A stretch of DNA of 50,491 nucleotides from an uncultured Clostridia bacterium (GTDB taxonomy: Bacteria > Bacillota > Clostridia > TANB77 > CAG-508). The stretch is from positions 1-50,491 of the forward strand of contig CALXVH010000010.1 of the NCBI GenBank assembly GCA_944391965.1. The letters are read 5' to 3'. Under the pieces are notes generated by a model. That model did not search any database and was not told the origin of the DNA. It worked only from the letters and a program-made list of their open reading frames with translations. Of the stretch, positions 17,064 through 27,012 are shown piece after piece (positions within the stretch are counted from its first letter, which is position 1; each line of letters starts with the position of its first letter). A program made the position numbers and the translations under genes.

Positions 17064-17972
17064 TTAAATTTCATTAATAGCATTTCGTATAATATTTGCA
17101 GAATTTTCAAATTTATGAATTTCTTCTTCACTTAAAGACATTATTCCAGTTTTTTCGACACCATTTATTCCAATAACAGAAGGTGTACTTATAAATATTT
17201 TTTGAACTGGGTCATAAGAAGAAACACATATAATTGCTTTTTCGTCCTCTATAATTGCACTAGTAATTCTTGTTAAAGCAGAAGCTATTCCAAAACAAGT
17301 GTAATTTTTCTTCTGAGCAATTTTAAAACCAAAGTTTCTAGTTTCATCTTCTATATTTATCATATCTTCGTTTGATAAATAATTAGAGATAGGTTCTAAC
17401 CCAATCTTTGCATTGCTCCATGGAACGAATTGACTATTTCCATGTTCACCGATTACATAAGCATGTACACTTTTTGGTGAAATATCAAGTTTATCTGCAA
17501 TAATATTTTTGAGTCTTGCAGAATCTAATGATGTTCCAGAACCAATAATTTTGTTTGAATTTATTCCTGAATATTGCCAAGTGATATATGTCATAACGTC
17601 TAAAGGATTTCCTGCAACAAGTATGATTCCATTAAATTTTGTAGTTGCAATATTTTTAACGATATCTTTAAAAATATTACCAGCATTATGCAAATCTTCC
17701 ATTCTAGATGAAATGGTTGCTCTTTGGCTAACACCAGCTGTTATACATATAATTGATGCATCATTACATTCTTCATATGTTCCAAATTTGATTTTTGAAG
17801 AAGAGTTAGTAAGTGGAATACAATTTAGTAAATCCAAAGCTTCTCCTTCTGCTTTTTGCATATTAATGTCTATTAATACAATTTCATGTATATTTATATT
17901 TGAACTTAAAAGTGAATAGGCATAACTAACTCCAACGTTACCAGTACCTATTATAACTACTTTATTTTTCAT
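17064..17972 (-). CDS. ldh: L-lactate / L-2-hydroxyacid dehydrogenase
   Basis: 302 aa, LDH/MDH superfamily. NAD-binding GTGNVG (9-14), Asp at the end of strand 2 (LIDIN), GNPLDV (about 121-126), SLDSARL (148-154) and the catalytic His in GEHGNS (about His177). At the substrate-specificity loop there is Gln (AGVSQR), as in lactate dehydrogenases, not the Arg of malate dehydrogenases. However, the loop to the substrate-binding Arg90 is one residue longer than usual, and GEHGNS replaces GEHGDS, both features I associate with L-2-hydroxyisocaproate dehydrogenases. Substrate could thus be pyruvate or a larger 2-oxoacid. AGGAGG lies upstream of ATG; promoter and terminator make it monocistronic or weakly linked to the next gene. 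Confidence 0.82.
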   Translation of the reverse strand: MKNKVVIIGTGNVGVSYAYSLLSSNINIHEIVLIDINMQKAEGEALDLLNCIPLTNSSSKIKFGTYEECNDASIICITAGVSQRATISSRMEDLHNAGNIFKDIVKNIATTKFNGIILVAGNPLDVMTYITWQYSGINSNKIIGSGTSLDSARLKNIIADKLDISPKSVHAYVIGEHGNSQFVPWSNAKIGLEPISNYLSNEDMINIEDETRNFGFKIAQKKNYTCFGIASALTRITSAIIEDEKAIICVSSYDPVQKIFISTPSVIGINGVEKTGIMSLSEEEIHKFENSANIIRNAINEI

Positions 17973-18008
17973 TTGTAAGAGACCTCCTAATAATTTGTCT
18001 GCCTATAT

Positions 18009-18037
18009 AGTATATAGCAAAAAGCCTTTGCTGTAAA
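18009..18037 (-). promoter_or_regulatory. Predicted dehydrogenase promoter with a dyad in its spacer
   Basis: Minus strand: TTTACA (18032-18037), 17-bp spacer, TATACT (18009-18014). The spacer holds the inverted repeat AGCAAA-N5-TTTGCT (18016-18032), a possible operator. Confidence 0.55.
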
Positions 18038-18059
18038 GATATTAAGATAATTTTAATAA

Positions 18060-18088
18060 TTGATATATTAATAATTAATAAATAGTAT
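18060..18088 (+). promoter_or_regulatory. Possible promoter for the ABC exporter operon
   Basis: TTGATA (18060-18065), 17-bp spacer, TAGTAT (18083-18088), 57 nt before the ATP-binding subunit start. Confidence 0.45.
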
Positions 18089-18144
18089 TGCTAATAGGAT
18101 AAAAAAATTGTACAATCATGAAAAAATAAAAAAGGAGGATAACA

Positions 18145-18870
18145 ATGATTAAACTTGAAAATATTTCTAAGTCATATGTAAAAGGAAAAAAATCAGTAGA
18201 TTCATTAAACTTGGAAATAAAAGATGGAGAGATTTTTGGTTTTTTAGGACCAAATGGTGCAGGAAAAACAACAACTATTAAGATGATTACAGGCATATTA
18301 AATGCCGATGAGGGAAAAATATTGGTAGATGATAAAGATATAAAAAAGGATAGTATTTCTGCTAAGAAAACTATAGGATTTGTACCAGACACACCAGATA
18401 TATTCTTAAAACTTAAAGGAATAGAATACTTAAACTTTATGGGAGATATTTATGAGGTTCCAAAAGAAATAAGAAAACAAAGAATAGAAGAGTTAACAAA
18501 GAAATTTGAGATATATGATAATTTAAATGAAGAGATGCAAGGCTATTCACACGGAATGCGTCAAAAAATAATATTATGTGGTGCTCTTTTAAATAATCCA
18601 AAAAATTGGATATTAGATGAGCCAATGACTGGGTTGGATCCAAAGGCATCTTATGACTTAAAAGAAATGATGAGGAAACACGCAAAGGAAGGTAATTGTG
18701 TTTTCTTTTCTACACATGTTTTAGAAGTTGCAGAAAAATTATGTGACAGAGTAGGAATTATAAATAAGGGGAAATTAATTTTTGTTGGAACATTTGAAGA
18801 AATGAAGACAAAACTAAAAGACAATGGAACATTAGAAGAACTATTCTTGGAGATTACACAAGATGAATAA
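18145..18870 (+). CDS. ABC transporter ATP-binding protein
   Basis: 241 aa. Walker A GPNGAGKTT (about 35-43), signature YSHGMRQK (about 137-144) and Walker B WILDEPMTGLDP, then the H-loop STHVLE. The SHGMRQ form of the signature is common in exporters of the multidrug/antibiotic (CcmA/BcrA-like) group. GGAGG precedes ATG. The stop region overlaps the start of the permease gene by 8 nt, so the two form one exporter; substrate unknown. Confidence 0.93.
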   Translation: MIKLENISKSYVKGKKSVDSLNLEIKDGEIFGFLGPNGAGKTTTIKMITGILNADEGKILVDDKDIKKDSISAKKTIGFVPDTPDIFLKLKGIEYLNFMGDIYEVPKEIRKQRIEELTKKFEIYDNLNEEMQGYSHGMRQKIILCGALLNNPKNWILDEPMTGLDPKASYDLKEMMRKHAKEGNCVFFSTHVLEVAEKLCDRVGIINKGKLIFVGTFEEMKTKLKDNGTLEELFLEITQDE

Positions 18871-20503
18871 GATAATTTCACTTACAAAAGTTCTCCTTAA
18901 AAATTCCTTCCAAAAATATAGTGAAAATAATAAAAAAACAAGCAAAGTAGGAAAAATAATACTTTATGGGATTTTACTAGTATATTTAATGGGAATATTT
19001 GGATTCCTTTCATATGGATTAATTACAACACTACAGCAAGTGCATCAAGAAGCAATGTTTATTGGAATATTTTTATTAGGGTTAGCACTACTTACAATAA
19101 TACAATCAATTATATCAGCAACAAATGTATTCTATTTTTCAAAAGATTTGGATTACATTTTGCCATTACCATTAAAGCCTAGAGAAATATTAATTTCAAA
19201 ATTAAATGTAATATTAGTAACAGAGTATGTAATGGAATTAATATTTGCAGTAGCACCAATAATTGTTTATGGAATTCTTACATCAGCAGGGGCAATGTTC
19301 TATATAGTTTCATTATTGGTATTAATAATATTTCCAATAATTCCAATACTTATTGCAACTTTTATAATAATGGTAATAATGAGTTTTTCAAAGGGTGTAA
19401 AAAATAAAGATAGATTTAAATTAATAGCACCATTATTAGGAATTACATTAGCACTTGTACTTTCATTTGCTTTTTCGGGAACATCAGAATTAAGTGAAGC
19501 AGATTTATTAAATGCATTAACACAGGCTAATAGTATGGTGGAAATGGTTAGTGATAGTTTACCTATTATAAAACCAGGAATTAATGCGATAGTAAATTCA
19601 AGTTTTATTGAATTTTTAAAATTACTAGGAATTACAGCAATATGTTATATAGTATTTATATTAATAGGAAATAAACTTTATTTTAGAGGGGCAGTAGGCA
19701 ATTTAGATTCAGGAGCAAAGAAAGGAAAAAACATTACTGGTAAAGATATAAAAATAAATTCAGTAGGGAAATCATATGTTGCTAAAGAATTTAAAATATT
19801 ATTTAAAAACCCGATATTCTTTGTGCAATGCATATTGCCATCTATATTAATGCCAGTAGTATTTTTTGGAATATTTATTTTAAGTATAAATAGCAATAAT
19901 TCACAAGAAGCAATAAATGAATTCAAAAATGTATTAAGTGGTTTTATAGAGACTCCAATTGGATTAGCAGCAATTCTTACGATTACAGAATTTTTAACAA
20001 GTATGCTTTATATTGCTCCAACAGCTATATCAAGAGATGGACGAAATGCAATATTTATGAAATATATACCTGTTCCATATCATAAACAATTAGTTTATAA
20101 AGGAATTCCTAATGTAGTTTTTGGAACTATAACATCAATAATTGTTTTAATATTTGTTTATGTAGTAGCCAAAACATCAATTTTATTTTTATTAACAGCT
20201 TTTGTATTAAATTTAGTTTTATTAATTTTACAAACAATATTAATGGAATTAGTTGATTTAAGAAAACCAAAATTAGAATGGTCAACCGAATATGCAGTTG
20301 TAAAACAAAATATGAATTTATTATGGCCTTTTGTATTAAATTTATTAGAAATTGGAATAATATTTATAGTGTCTATACCATTAAGCTTTACAAATTATTC
20401 TATAACAGCTGGTATTTTATTGGTTTTACATATTATAATTACTTATTTTGCAAATAAATATATGTATAAAAATCAAGATAAATTATTTGAAAAAGTAAGT
20501 TAG
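18863..20503 (+). CDS. ABC exporter permease
   Basis: 546 aa with about 12 hydrophobic segments, e.g. near residues 32-55, 64-85, 115-145, 148-170, 188-206, 252-272, 313-335, 362-385, 415-470 and two at the C-terminus. It resembles the large putative ABC-exporter membrane subunits (ABC_tran_2-like) that pair with CcmA-type ATPases. Overlap with the upstream ATPase gene supports a stoichiometric pair. Substrate cannot be deduced. Confidence 0.82.
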   Translation: MNKIISLTKVLLKNSFQKYSENNKKTSKVGKIILYGILLVYLMGIFGFLSYGLITTLQQVHQEAMFIGIFLLGLALLTIIQSIISATNVFYFSKDLDYILPLPLKPREILISKLNVILVTEYVMELIFAVAPIIVYGILTSAGAMFYIVSLLVLIIFPIIPILIATFIIMVIMSFSKGVKNKDRFKLIAPLLGITLALVLSFAFSGTSELSEADLLNALTQANSMVEMVSDSLPIIKPGINAIVNSSFIEFLKLLGITAICYIVFILIGNKLYFRGAVGNLDSGAKKGKNITGKDIKINSVGKSYVAKEFKILFKNPIFFVQCILPSILMPVVFFGIFILSINSNNSQEAINEFKNVLSGFIETPIGLAAILTITEFLTSMLYIAPTAISRDGRNAIFMKYIPVPYHKQLVYKGIPNVVFGTITSIIVLIFVYVVAKTSILFLLTAFVLNLVLLILQTILMELVDLRKPKLEWSTEYAVVKQNMNLLWPFVLNLLEIGIIFIVSIPLSFTNYSITAGILLVLHIIITYFANKYMYKNQDKLFEKVS

Positions 20504-20522
20504 TAAACTAAGGAGGAAAAGA

Positions 20523-21125
20523 ATGAATATAGGAATTGATCTTGATGGAGTATTAACTAATTTTAATGAATTTTGTATGAGCTATGGAACAAAATATGCT
20601 TCTGAAATAGGAAAAGGAAAGATTATTAATTCTAAGGGCTATGAGAGTATAGAAATTTTTAGTTGGGATAGACAAACTGACATAAAATTTTGGGAAAAAT
20701 ATAACTTACATTATGCTGTAGAAGAAAAGCCTAGACCATTTGCAAAAGAAGTATTAGATAAACTTAAAGCAGATGGACATAAAATATATATTATTACAGC
20801 TAGAGCTAGTGAATTTGAAGATATAGAAGCACAAAGTAAGATGCAGGATATGGTTAGAAATTGGTTTAAAAACAATGAATTATATTATGATGAATTAATT
20901 TTTTCTACAGTTAATAAATTAGAAAAGTGTAGGGCAAATAACATAGATATAATGATAGAGGATAGTCCATATAACATAAAACAACTTTCTGAATTTTTAC
21001 CAATTATGTGTTTTGATACAAGATATAATAAAGATTGCGAAGGTGAGAATATAATTAGAGTATATAGTTTTTATGATATTTATGAAAAAATAAAAGAATT
21101 TGAAAAACAAAAAAAATCCAACTGA
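20523..21125 (+). CDS. HAD-family 5' nucleotidase-like phosphatase
   Basis: 200 aa. HAD motif I is DLDGVLTN (residues 6-13, nucleophile Asp6 and Asp8); motif II lies in IYIITARASE; motif III/IV is around MIEDSPYNI. The architecture matches the 5'(3')-deoxyribonucleotidase / YqfW-like group that dephosphorylates nucleoside monophosphates. AAGGAGG precedes ATG; it follows the permease by 19 nt and may be co-transcribed. A bidirectional terminator starts inside its last codons. Confidence 0.78.
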   Translation: MNIGIDLDGVLTNFNEFCMSYGTKYASEIGKGKIINSKGYESIEIFSWDRQTDIKFWEKYNLHYAVEEKPRPFAKEVLDKLKADGHKIYIITARASEFEDIEAQSKMQDMVRNWFKNNELYYDELIFSTVNKLEKCRANNIDIMIEDSPYNIKQLSEFLPIMCFDTRYNKDCEGENIIRVYSFYDIYEKIKEFEKQKKSN

Positions 21126-21141
21126 TTAAGTTGGATTTTTT
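21111..21141. terminator. Bidirectional terminator between convergent genes
   Basis: Perfect 13-bp stem AAAAAATCCAACT (21111-21123) / AGTTGGATTTTTT (21129-21141) with a 5-nt loop. It overlaps the last codons of both flanking genes. Confidence 0.9.
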
Positions 21142-23788
21142 AAATAATAGTTAGTTTAAATTTTCTTTTTATAAATTTAGTTAGTTCTACTAAAATAACA
21201 GGTAAAATAGATAAGCAAATTGTTATAGCCCATTCTATTGGCTTTAAAATAGTCAAACTAAAAATACTTCTAATAAATGGAACAAATAAAATAATTAATA
21301 ATAATACAAATGAAGAGGCAAGCGCAAAAAATAGATATTTATTATGTCCATTTCCTTTAGTAAAAATAGAGTCTGTATGAGAACGCTGGTTAAATGCATG
21401 TAACATTTGTGAAATGGCTAAAACACAAAATGCCATAGTTTGCCCAACGACGTAACTATCTGTATTATATCCTATTAGAAAAGCAGAAATTGTCGCAATT
21501 GTTATAAAAATACCATGTAAAACGACTCTGGCAACTAATGACTTTTCAAAAAGTGTACCAGATTTTACCGGTTTTTCTTTCATTATATTTTTACTTGCGG
21601 GGTCAACGCCTAATGCTAAAGCAGGAAGTGAATCTGTTGCAAGATTTATACATAAAATGTGTATTGCAAGAATTGGTGGATCCCAATTTAATATGGTTGC
21701 AATAAATAATGTTAAAATTTCTGCAATATTACCAGCTAGTAAAAATTGAATTACCTTTTGAATATTTTTATAAACTCTACGTCCTTCTTTTATTGCATAA
21801 ACAATAGTAGTAAAATCATCATCTAACAAAATCATATCTGAAGCGTCTTTGGCAACATCTGTACCATTAATCCCCATTGATATACCAATATCAGCTTTAT
21901 TAAGTGCAGGAGCATCATTTACACCGTCTCCAGTCATAGCAACGATTTCACCATTTCTTTTTAAAGAATTTACAATTCTTAATTTATGGTTAGGTGATAC
22001 TCTAGCAAAAACAGAAGTATTTTCGACGATTTTGTCTAATTCATCATCAGTCATGTTATCTAATTCTATTCCAGTAATTGCTTTGCTGTTTTCTTCATAT
22101 ATTCCAAGCTCTTTTGCAATAGCCTTTGCTGTAATTACATGGTCACCTGTGATCATAATAGTTCTAATTCCTGCTTCTTTACAAGTTTTTATGGAATTTG
22201 GAACTTCAAGTCTTGGAGGATCAATCATACCTACAATACCAATAAAAGTTAGATTATTTTCTATATTTTCTCCTTCGCTTGGAACTTTATTAAGAATTTT
22301 TTTGGCAAAACCTAAAACTCTTAAAGCTTCAGAAGATAGAGAGGTATTTAAATTAAGTATTTTTTCTTTATATTCAGCTGTTAAAGGCTGTATACCATTA
22401 GTTGTAAGAACATTATCACACACATTCAAAAGTTCATCTAAGGCACCTTTTACATATGCTGTTATATTGCCTTCTATATTGTGAACTGTAGTCATACGTT
22501 TTCTGTCAGAATCAAAAGGTTGTTCATAAAGTCTTTCATAGTTCCTTTCTAGTTCTTCTTGATTAATTTTAAAATAATCTCTACCAAGAAGTAAAAGGGC
22601 ACCTTCTGTTGGATCACCAATAAGCATATTGTTATTTTTCTTGTCAAATGTTGCATCATTACATAAAAGACTAGAATATATTAACTCTTTATACGTTTCT
22701 TTATTTTGGATATGAGTTACTGTAATTGCAGAACCATTTAAAATGTCATCCATGTTTGCTATTTTTTTAACTACCATTCTGTTTTGAGTAAGAGTACCTG
22801 TCTTGTCTGAACAAATAACAGTACTACTACCAAGTGTTTCAACAGCAGGAAGTTTCCTAATTAATGCATTTTCTTTTGCCATACGTTTTACACCAAGAGC
22901 CATAACTATTGTAGCAGTTGCAGGTAGCCCTTCTGGAATAATAGAAATTGCAAGTGAAATTGCAGTCATAAATAAAGGTAGAATAGGTCTTTTATAAAGT
23001 AAACCAATTACAAATATAATTACACAAACTATTAAACCAACAATACTTAATGCTTTACCAACAGCGGAAAGTTTTCTTTTTAAAGGTGTATCAAATTCAT
23101 CATTATTGTTAAGAAGAGAGGCAATATGTCCAACTTCTGTATTCATACCTGTAGCAGTAACAACACCAATACCTCTACCATAAGTAATAAGAGAAGATGT
23201 ATATGCCATGTTAATTCTATCTGCTAAAAAACAATCAGCTTTTAAAACTTCATCAGCATTTTTTTCTACAGGAACAGTCTCACCTGTTAAAGCAGATTCT
23301 TGAATTTTTAAATTTGCACTTTCTAGAAGTCTCATGTCAGCTGGTACTACGCTTCCCGCATCTAAAATTACAATATCTCCAACAACAATTTCAGAAGCTG
23401 GAATAATAACTTCTGCGTTATTTCTAATAACATGTGCTGTAGGTGAACTCATACTTTTTAATGCTTCTATAGAAGCTTCAGCCTTTTTCTGTTGTACAAC
23501 ACTAATTATAGCATTTAAGAAAACTATGAATATAATGACATATCCTTCTATAAATTCATCTAAGAAGAAAGATAAAATACTTGCTAAAATAAGAATTATA
23601 ATCATAGGATCTTTTAATTCATATAAAATTAATTTTAATATACTTTTACTTTTCTTTTTAGAAAGTTCATTAAGCCCATAAATTTTTTGTCTGCTACGAA
23701 TTTCTTCTTCACTTAATCCATAGTCTGAAGTCCTTAATTTTTCTAATACTTCTGACGAAGAAAGCGAATGCCAATTTTCTTGTTCCAA
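21140..23788 (-). CDS. Cation-transporting P-type ATPase (calcium type, P2)
   Basis: 882 aa. Phosphorylation site DKTGTLT (Asp at about residue 328), [18 protein letters not shown] hinge motif, TGE in the actuator ([12 protein letters not shown]) and the P2-type transmembrane motif IPEGLPA in span 4. About ten membrane spans in a 2+2+6 layout; the N-terminal cation-ATPase domain [12 protein letters not shown] is present. Closest in character to bacterial Ca2+ pumps such as Bacillus YloB. TTG at 23788 is chosen because AAAGGAG lies about 10 nt upstream; an in-frame TTG 12 codons earlier is upstream of that site. Confidence 0.92.
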   Translation of the reverse strand: MEQENWHSLSSSEVLEKLRTSDYGLSEEEIRSRQKIYGLNELSKKKSKSILKLILYELKDPMIIILILASILSFFLDEFIEGYVIIFIVFLNAIISVVQQKKAEASIEALKSMSSPTAHVIRNNAEVIIPASEIVVGDIVILDAGSVVPADMRLLESANLKIQESALTGETVPVEKNADEVLKADCFLADRINMAYTSSLITYGRGIGVVTATGMNTEVGHIASLLNNNDEFDTPLKRKLSAVGKALSIVGLIVCVIIFVIGLLYKRPILPLFMTAISLAISIIPEGLPATATIVMALGVKRMAKENALIRKLPAVETLGSSTVICSDKTGTLTQNRMVVKKIANMDDILNGSAITVTHIQNKETYKELIYSSLLCNDATFDKKNNNMLIGDPTEGALLLLGRDYFKINQEELERNYERLYEQPFDSDRKRMTTVHNIEGNITAYVKGALDELLNVCDNVLTTNGIQPLTAEYKEKILNLNTSLSSEALRVLGFAKKILNKVPSEGENIENNLTFIGIVGMIDPPRLEVPNSIKTCKEAGIRTIMITGDHVITAKAIAKELGIYEENSKAITGIELDNMTDDELDKIVENTSVFARVSPNHKLRIVNSLKRNGEIVAMTGDGVNDAPALNKADIGISMGINGTDVAKDASDMILLDDDFTTIVYAIKEGRRVYKNIQKVIQFLLAGNIAEILTLFIATILNWDPPILAIHILCINLATDSLPALALGVDPASKNIMKEKPVKSGTLFEKSLVARVVLHGIFITIATISAFLIGYNTDSYVVGQTMAFCVLAISQMLHAFNQRSHTDSIFTKGNGHNKYLFFALASSFVLLLIILFVPFIRSIFSLTILKPIEWAITICLSILPVILVELTKFIKRKFKLTII

Positions 23789-23918
23789 GTAAGAAACACT
23801 CCTTTCATAAATAAGTATATCCAAATTATAACAATACTAACAAAAAAATAAAATAAATATTGCAATTTAGTCAATTTATTATTAAGATAGGTGAAAAGGG
23901 AAAAAGAAAAAGAGAAAG

Positions 23919-23938
23919 AGGGACGTTCTTAAAATCCC
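23919..23938 (+). repeat. Partial REP-like repeat
   Basis: GGGACGTTCTTAAAATCCC, i.e. core plus right arm without the left GGGATTT arm; a purine-rich stretch precedes it. Lies in the intergenic gap between divergent genes. Confidence 0.7.
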
Positions 23939-23995
23939 GACATGGTAAACAAGTTATTGATATACAAAATTAAGTAATAGTTAACGGAGGAATTA

Positions 23996-24841
23996 ATGAA
24001 AATTAAAAAGGACAAAGTAAAGAAAAAATTTACGATTTTAGGAATGAGCATTTGGAGAGTACTAGCATATTTTATCATTTATAGTATTTTGGGATATATA
24101 ATTGAAACACTCTTCGGACTAGTTACCAAAGGTGTTATAGAAAGTAGACAGAGCTTTTTATATGGACCATTTTGTGCTATATATGGGTTAGGAGCAGTCA
24201 TAATGATTGGACTTCTACAATATTTTAAGAAAAACAATTTTACATTGTTTTTTGGTGGTTTTTTAATTGGATCTGTAGTTGAATATTTAGTAAGCTTATT
24301 TGGAGAAATGATGCTTCATGTAAAGTGGTGGGATTATTCTAATATGCCACTTAATATAAATGGTAGAATATGTGTGTACTTCTCTATATTTTGGGGAATC
24401 CTTGCAATCTTTTTAATGACATATATTAATAAAAAGGTAGATAAAGTATTAATTTGGTTAAAAGAAAAAATAAATATAAAAGTTTTAAAGACAGTAACTA
24501 TACTAACAATTATTTTTATGGCTGTTGATTGTATATATACAGGAGTTGCATTAAGAATGTTTTATGCGAGAATTGAACATAGTGGTTTAATTAAAATGCA
24601 AAACGGAGAACAATATTTGTTAGATTATGAAGAAATACAAAACAGGCCTGGTGTAAAAGAATTTATGGAAAAATATTTAAGTGACGAAAAAATGCTTAAG
24701 ACATTTCCAAACTTAAAAGTTACAGATATTAATGGAAATATTGTGCTTGTAAAGGATGTTTTTCCAGATATACAACCTTATTATGTAAGATTGTTTACTC
24801 CAAAGCCTATACAGAGAATTAATGTGGAACAACAAAATTAG
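23996..24841 (+). CDS. PF06541-type membrane protein with C-terminal extension
   Basis: 281 aa. The first ~185 residues repeat the family pattern: IYSILGYIIETLFGL, FLYGPFCAIYGLGAV, VKWWDYSNMPLNINGRICVYFSIFWG, with five to six membrane spans. The remaining ~90 residues are hydrophilic, beginning after a last span near 160-185 (VTILTIIFMAVDCIYTGVALRMF), with no family I recognise. It is a longer paralogue of the 16465 gene product. CGGAGG precedes ATG. The methyltransferase gene follows after 22 nt and is probably co-transcribed. Confidence 0.8.
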   Translation: MKIKKDKVKKKFTILGMSIWRVLAYFIIYSILGYIIETLFGLVTKGVIESRQSFLYGPFCAIYGLGAVIMIGLLQYFKKNNFTLFFGGFLIGSVVEYLVSLFGEMMLHVKWWDYSNMPLNINGRICVYFSIFWGILAIFLMTYINKKVDKVLIWLKEKINIKVLKTVTILTIIFMAVDCIYTGVALRMFYARIEHSGLIKMQNGEQYLLDYEEIQNRPGVKEFMEKYLSDEKMLKTFPNLKVTDINGNIVLVKDVFPDIQPYYVRLFTPKPIQRINVEQQN

Positions 24842-24863
24842 CAATTTTTTTAAGGAGATATAT

Positions 24864-25610
24864 ATGGGTGAAAAAGAAATAATAGAGATAAATAAAAATG
24901 GATGGAACGAATTAGTAAGAAGTGGAAAGAATTACTCTAATACATCATTACCAGAATATGGCCCATTTATGAGAAATGAAGAATATTTTAATATATTTAA
25001 AGATGTAAAAAATAAAAAAGTTTTAGAGTTAGGTTGTGCTAAAGGCGAAAGCTTAAAATACTTACAAACTAAAGGTGCAAGCGAAGTTTGGGGAATAGAT
25101 ATATCAGAAGAACAGATAAAATATGCAAAAAATAATGTGCCAACTGGAAAATTTTTTGTTTCAGCAATGGAAAATAATCCAGGAATTCCAGAGAATTATT
25201 TTGATTATTGTTTATCTTTATATAGTATAGGTTTTTCATCAAGTTTAGAAAAAACACTAGCACTTGTTTCAAGCTACTTAAATAAAGACGGAAAATTTGT
25301 GTTCTGTTGGACACATCCATTCTTTAACTGTTTAGGGATAGCTGAGGATAAAGTTGTAATAAGGAAATCATATAATAATGAAGCTCTTGCTAATATAACA
25401 AAAGGTGAAGACAAAATTCCTATGGTACAATATAATTTTAAAATTTCTACAATTATAAATGCAATGATTAAATCAGGATTAACAATCGAAAAAATGATAG
25501 AAGATAAGCCAATTCAAGAAAATTATATTGGAAATTATAAAAGTAATTTTTGGGATAAACGAAAAATAGACAGTGCTCCAACTACGTTAATAATTATTGC
25601 TAAGAAATAA
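24864..25610 (+). CDS. Class I SAM-dependent methyltransferase
   Basis: 248 aa. SAM motif I VLELGCAKGESLKYLQ (about residues 53-68), motif II acidic end VWGIDISEEQIKYAKNN, and a YCLSLYSIGF motif-IV region. Substrate unknown. ATG at 24864 with AAGGAG upstream is preferred to a frame extension starting within the previous gene. It belongs to a run of closely spaced genes (23996-26866). Confidence 0.85.
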   Translation: MGEKEIIEINKNGWNELVRSGKNYSNTSLPEYGPFMRNEEYFNIFKDVKNKKVLELGCAKGESLKYLQTKGASEVWGIDISEEQIKYAKNNVPTGKFFVSAMENNPGIPENYFDYCLSLYSIGFSSSLEKTLALVSSYLNKDGKFVFCWTHPFFNCLGIAEDKVVIRKSYNNEALANITKGEDKIPMVQYNFKISTIINAMIKSGLTIEKMIEDKPIQENYIGNYKSNFWDKRKIDSAPTTLIIIAKK

Positions 25611-25621
25611 AGAGGTGTAAA

Positions 25622-26398
25622 ATGGAAAAGATTGCATTAATAGCAGATATACATTCAAATATAGTAGCATTAAAAGCGGTATTAGAAGATATAGAAAGTA
25701 GAGGCATAACAAGAATATTTTGTTTGGGAGATATTGTACTAAAAGGTTCATCACCATGCGAAACATTGGATTTAATAAGAAACAAATGCGAAGTAGTTAT
25801 AAAAGGAAATTGTGACAACTATGCAGTAAATCCTAATTATAAAAATCCGAATGAAAACCATTTATATCATAGAAGATGGTATAATAATATTTTAGGTGAA
25901 GAAAGAATAGAATATTTAAGAAATTTACCTATGTATAAGGATTTATATGTAAGTGGAACTTTAGTAAGAATGTTTCATGCTAGTAAAAATGATTTAGATT
26001 ATAGAGTGTTCGATATTTCAAGTGTAGAAGAAAAGATGAAATTATTCGAAGATGAATCAAATATTCCAGACATTGTATTTTATGCTGATATTCACAAGCA
26101 GTATTTACAAAAAATTGTAAATAAAACTTTAATAAATGTTGGAAGTGTAGGAAATGCTTTAGAAATATCAATTCCGAATGATGAAGCTATAGACATGCAA
26201 GAGATTACCCAAGCACATTACTGCATTATTGAAGGTGAAGTAGGAGCTAAAGAGAAGAAGGCTTTATCAATTCAATTTGTAAGAGTGCCATATGATATAA
26301 ATAAAGAGCTAGAATTAGCTAGAAAAGCTAATTCACCAAGTTTAGAAAAATATGAGTTGGAATTAACTAAAGCAAAATATAGAGGAAAAAATAAATAA
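25622..26398 (+). CDS. Metallophosphoesterase (calcineurin-like)
   Basis: 258 aa. Metal-binding motifs: ADIHSN (residues 8-13), GDIV (33-36), KGNCDNY (about 62-68), and a later His in ADIHKQ, with NVGSVGNA in the C-terminal part. This is the YfcE/Mre11-like phosphoesterase fold (Metallophos_2). The substrate is unknown. AGAGGTG stands a few bases before ATG; the next gene begins immediately after its stop. Confidence 0.85.
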   Translation: MEKIALIADIHSNIVALKAVLEDIESRGITRIFCLGDIVLKGSSPCETLDLIRNKCEVVIKGNCDNYAVNPNYKNPNENHLYHRRWYNNILGEERIEYLRNLPMYKDLYVSGTLVRMFHASKNDLDYRVFDISSVEEKMKLFEDESNIPDIVFYADIHKQYLQKIVNKTLINVGSVGNALEISIPNDEAIDMQEITQAHYCIIEGEVGAKEKKALSIQFVRVPYDINKELELARKANSPSLEKYELELTKAKYRGKNK

Positions 26399-26866
26399 TT
26401 GAAATTGGGAAAAGAAAATATGGAATTTAATGAACTTAGAGAAGAAGCAAATAAAAAAGTTTTAGAAATTATGAGCATAATAAATACAGGTATTAATTTT
26501 GAGTATTTTATGGGTTTAGATTCTATCCAGTATAGAATAAAATCAAATAGTAGCATTATTGCTAAAATGAAAAAGGTCGGAGATAACATATATAATGTAT
26601 ATGATCTTATTGGAATAAGATATATTTTTCATGATTTAACTAATTACAAACAGCTAAAAGATTATATAGTAAATAATTCTAACTTCGAAATAGTAGAAAT
26701 AAAAAACTATTTAGAAGATGGACATCCAGAAGATCCAAATTATAAAGCTTTACATATTAGAATGAAATATCAGAAGTTTCCATGCGAAGTAGAATTTATG
26801 GACGTTAAAATGGCTGAACATGTTGTAAGAACTCATGATGATTATAAAAAAGGCTTACTAAAATAA
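26399..26866 (+). CDS. Divergent RelA/SpoT-fold protein
   Basis: 155 aa if started at TTG 26399 directly after the previous stop, or 148 aa from ATG at 26420; neither has a strong ribosome binding site (AGAGG 12 nt before the TTG). Synthetase-fold features: QYRIKSNSSIIAKMKK, YDLIGIRYIF (canonical D-x-x-G-x-R), then NYKALHIRMKYQ and CEVEFMD. In active alarmone synthetases the latter two are normally GYxSxH and ExQIRT, so substrate-binding residues differ. Likely co-transcribed with the phosphoesterase. It may be a degenerate or re-purposed alarmone synthetase. Confidence 0.65.
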   Translation: MKLGKENMEFNELREEANKKVLEIMSIINTGINFEYFMGLDSIQYRIKSNSSIIAKMKKVGDNIYNVYDLIGIRYIFHDLTNYKQLKDYIVNNSNFEIVEIKNYLEDGHPEDPNYKALHIRMKYQKFPCEVEFMDVKMAEHVVRTHDDYKKGLLK

Positions 26867-26942
26867 TTTATGATGACTATATGAAAATGTATATTAGAAA
26901 TTTAAGAGCTTGTGATTATGAAAATGAATTATATAAATTCAA

Positions 26943-26971
26943 TAGACAAATTCACATAAACTTGCTATAAT
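26943..26971 (+). promoter_or_regulatory. Promoter of the 27013 orphan gene
   Basis: TAGACA (26943-26948), 17-bp spacer ending in TGC, consensus TATAAT (26966-26971): an extended -10 promoter 41 nt before the ATG. Confidence 0.7.
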
Positions 26972-27012
26972 ATGATTTGATTAATTTTTTGATATAAACG
27001 GAGGATTTTATC

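Noticed and set aside
26881-26970. 29-codon ORF (MKMYIRNLRAC...) in the gap before 27013
   Set aside because: No ribosome binding site and it overlaps the promoter of the following gene.
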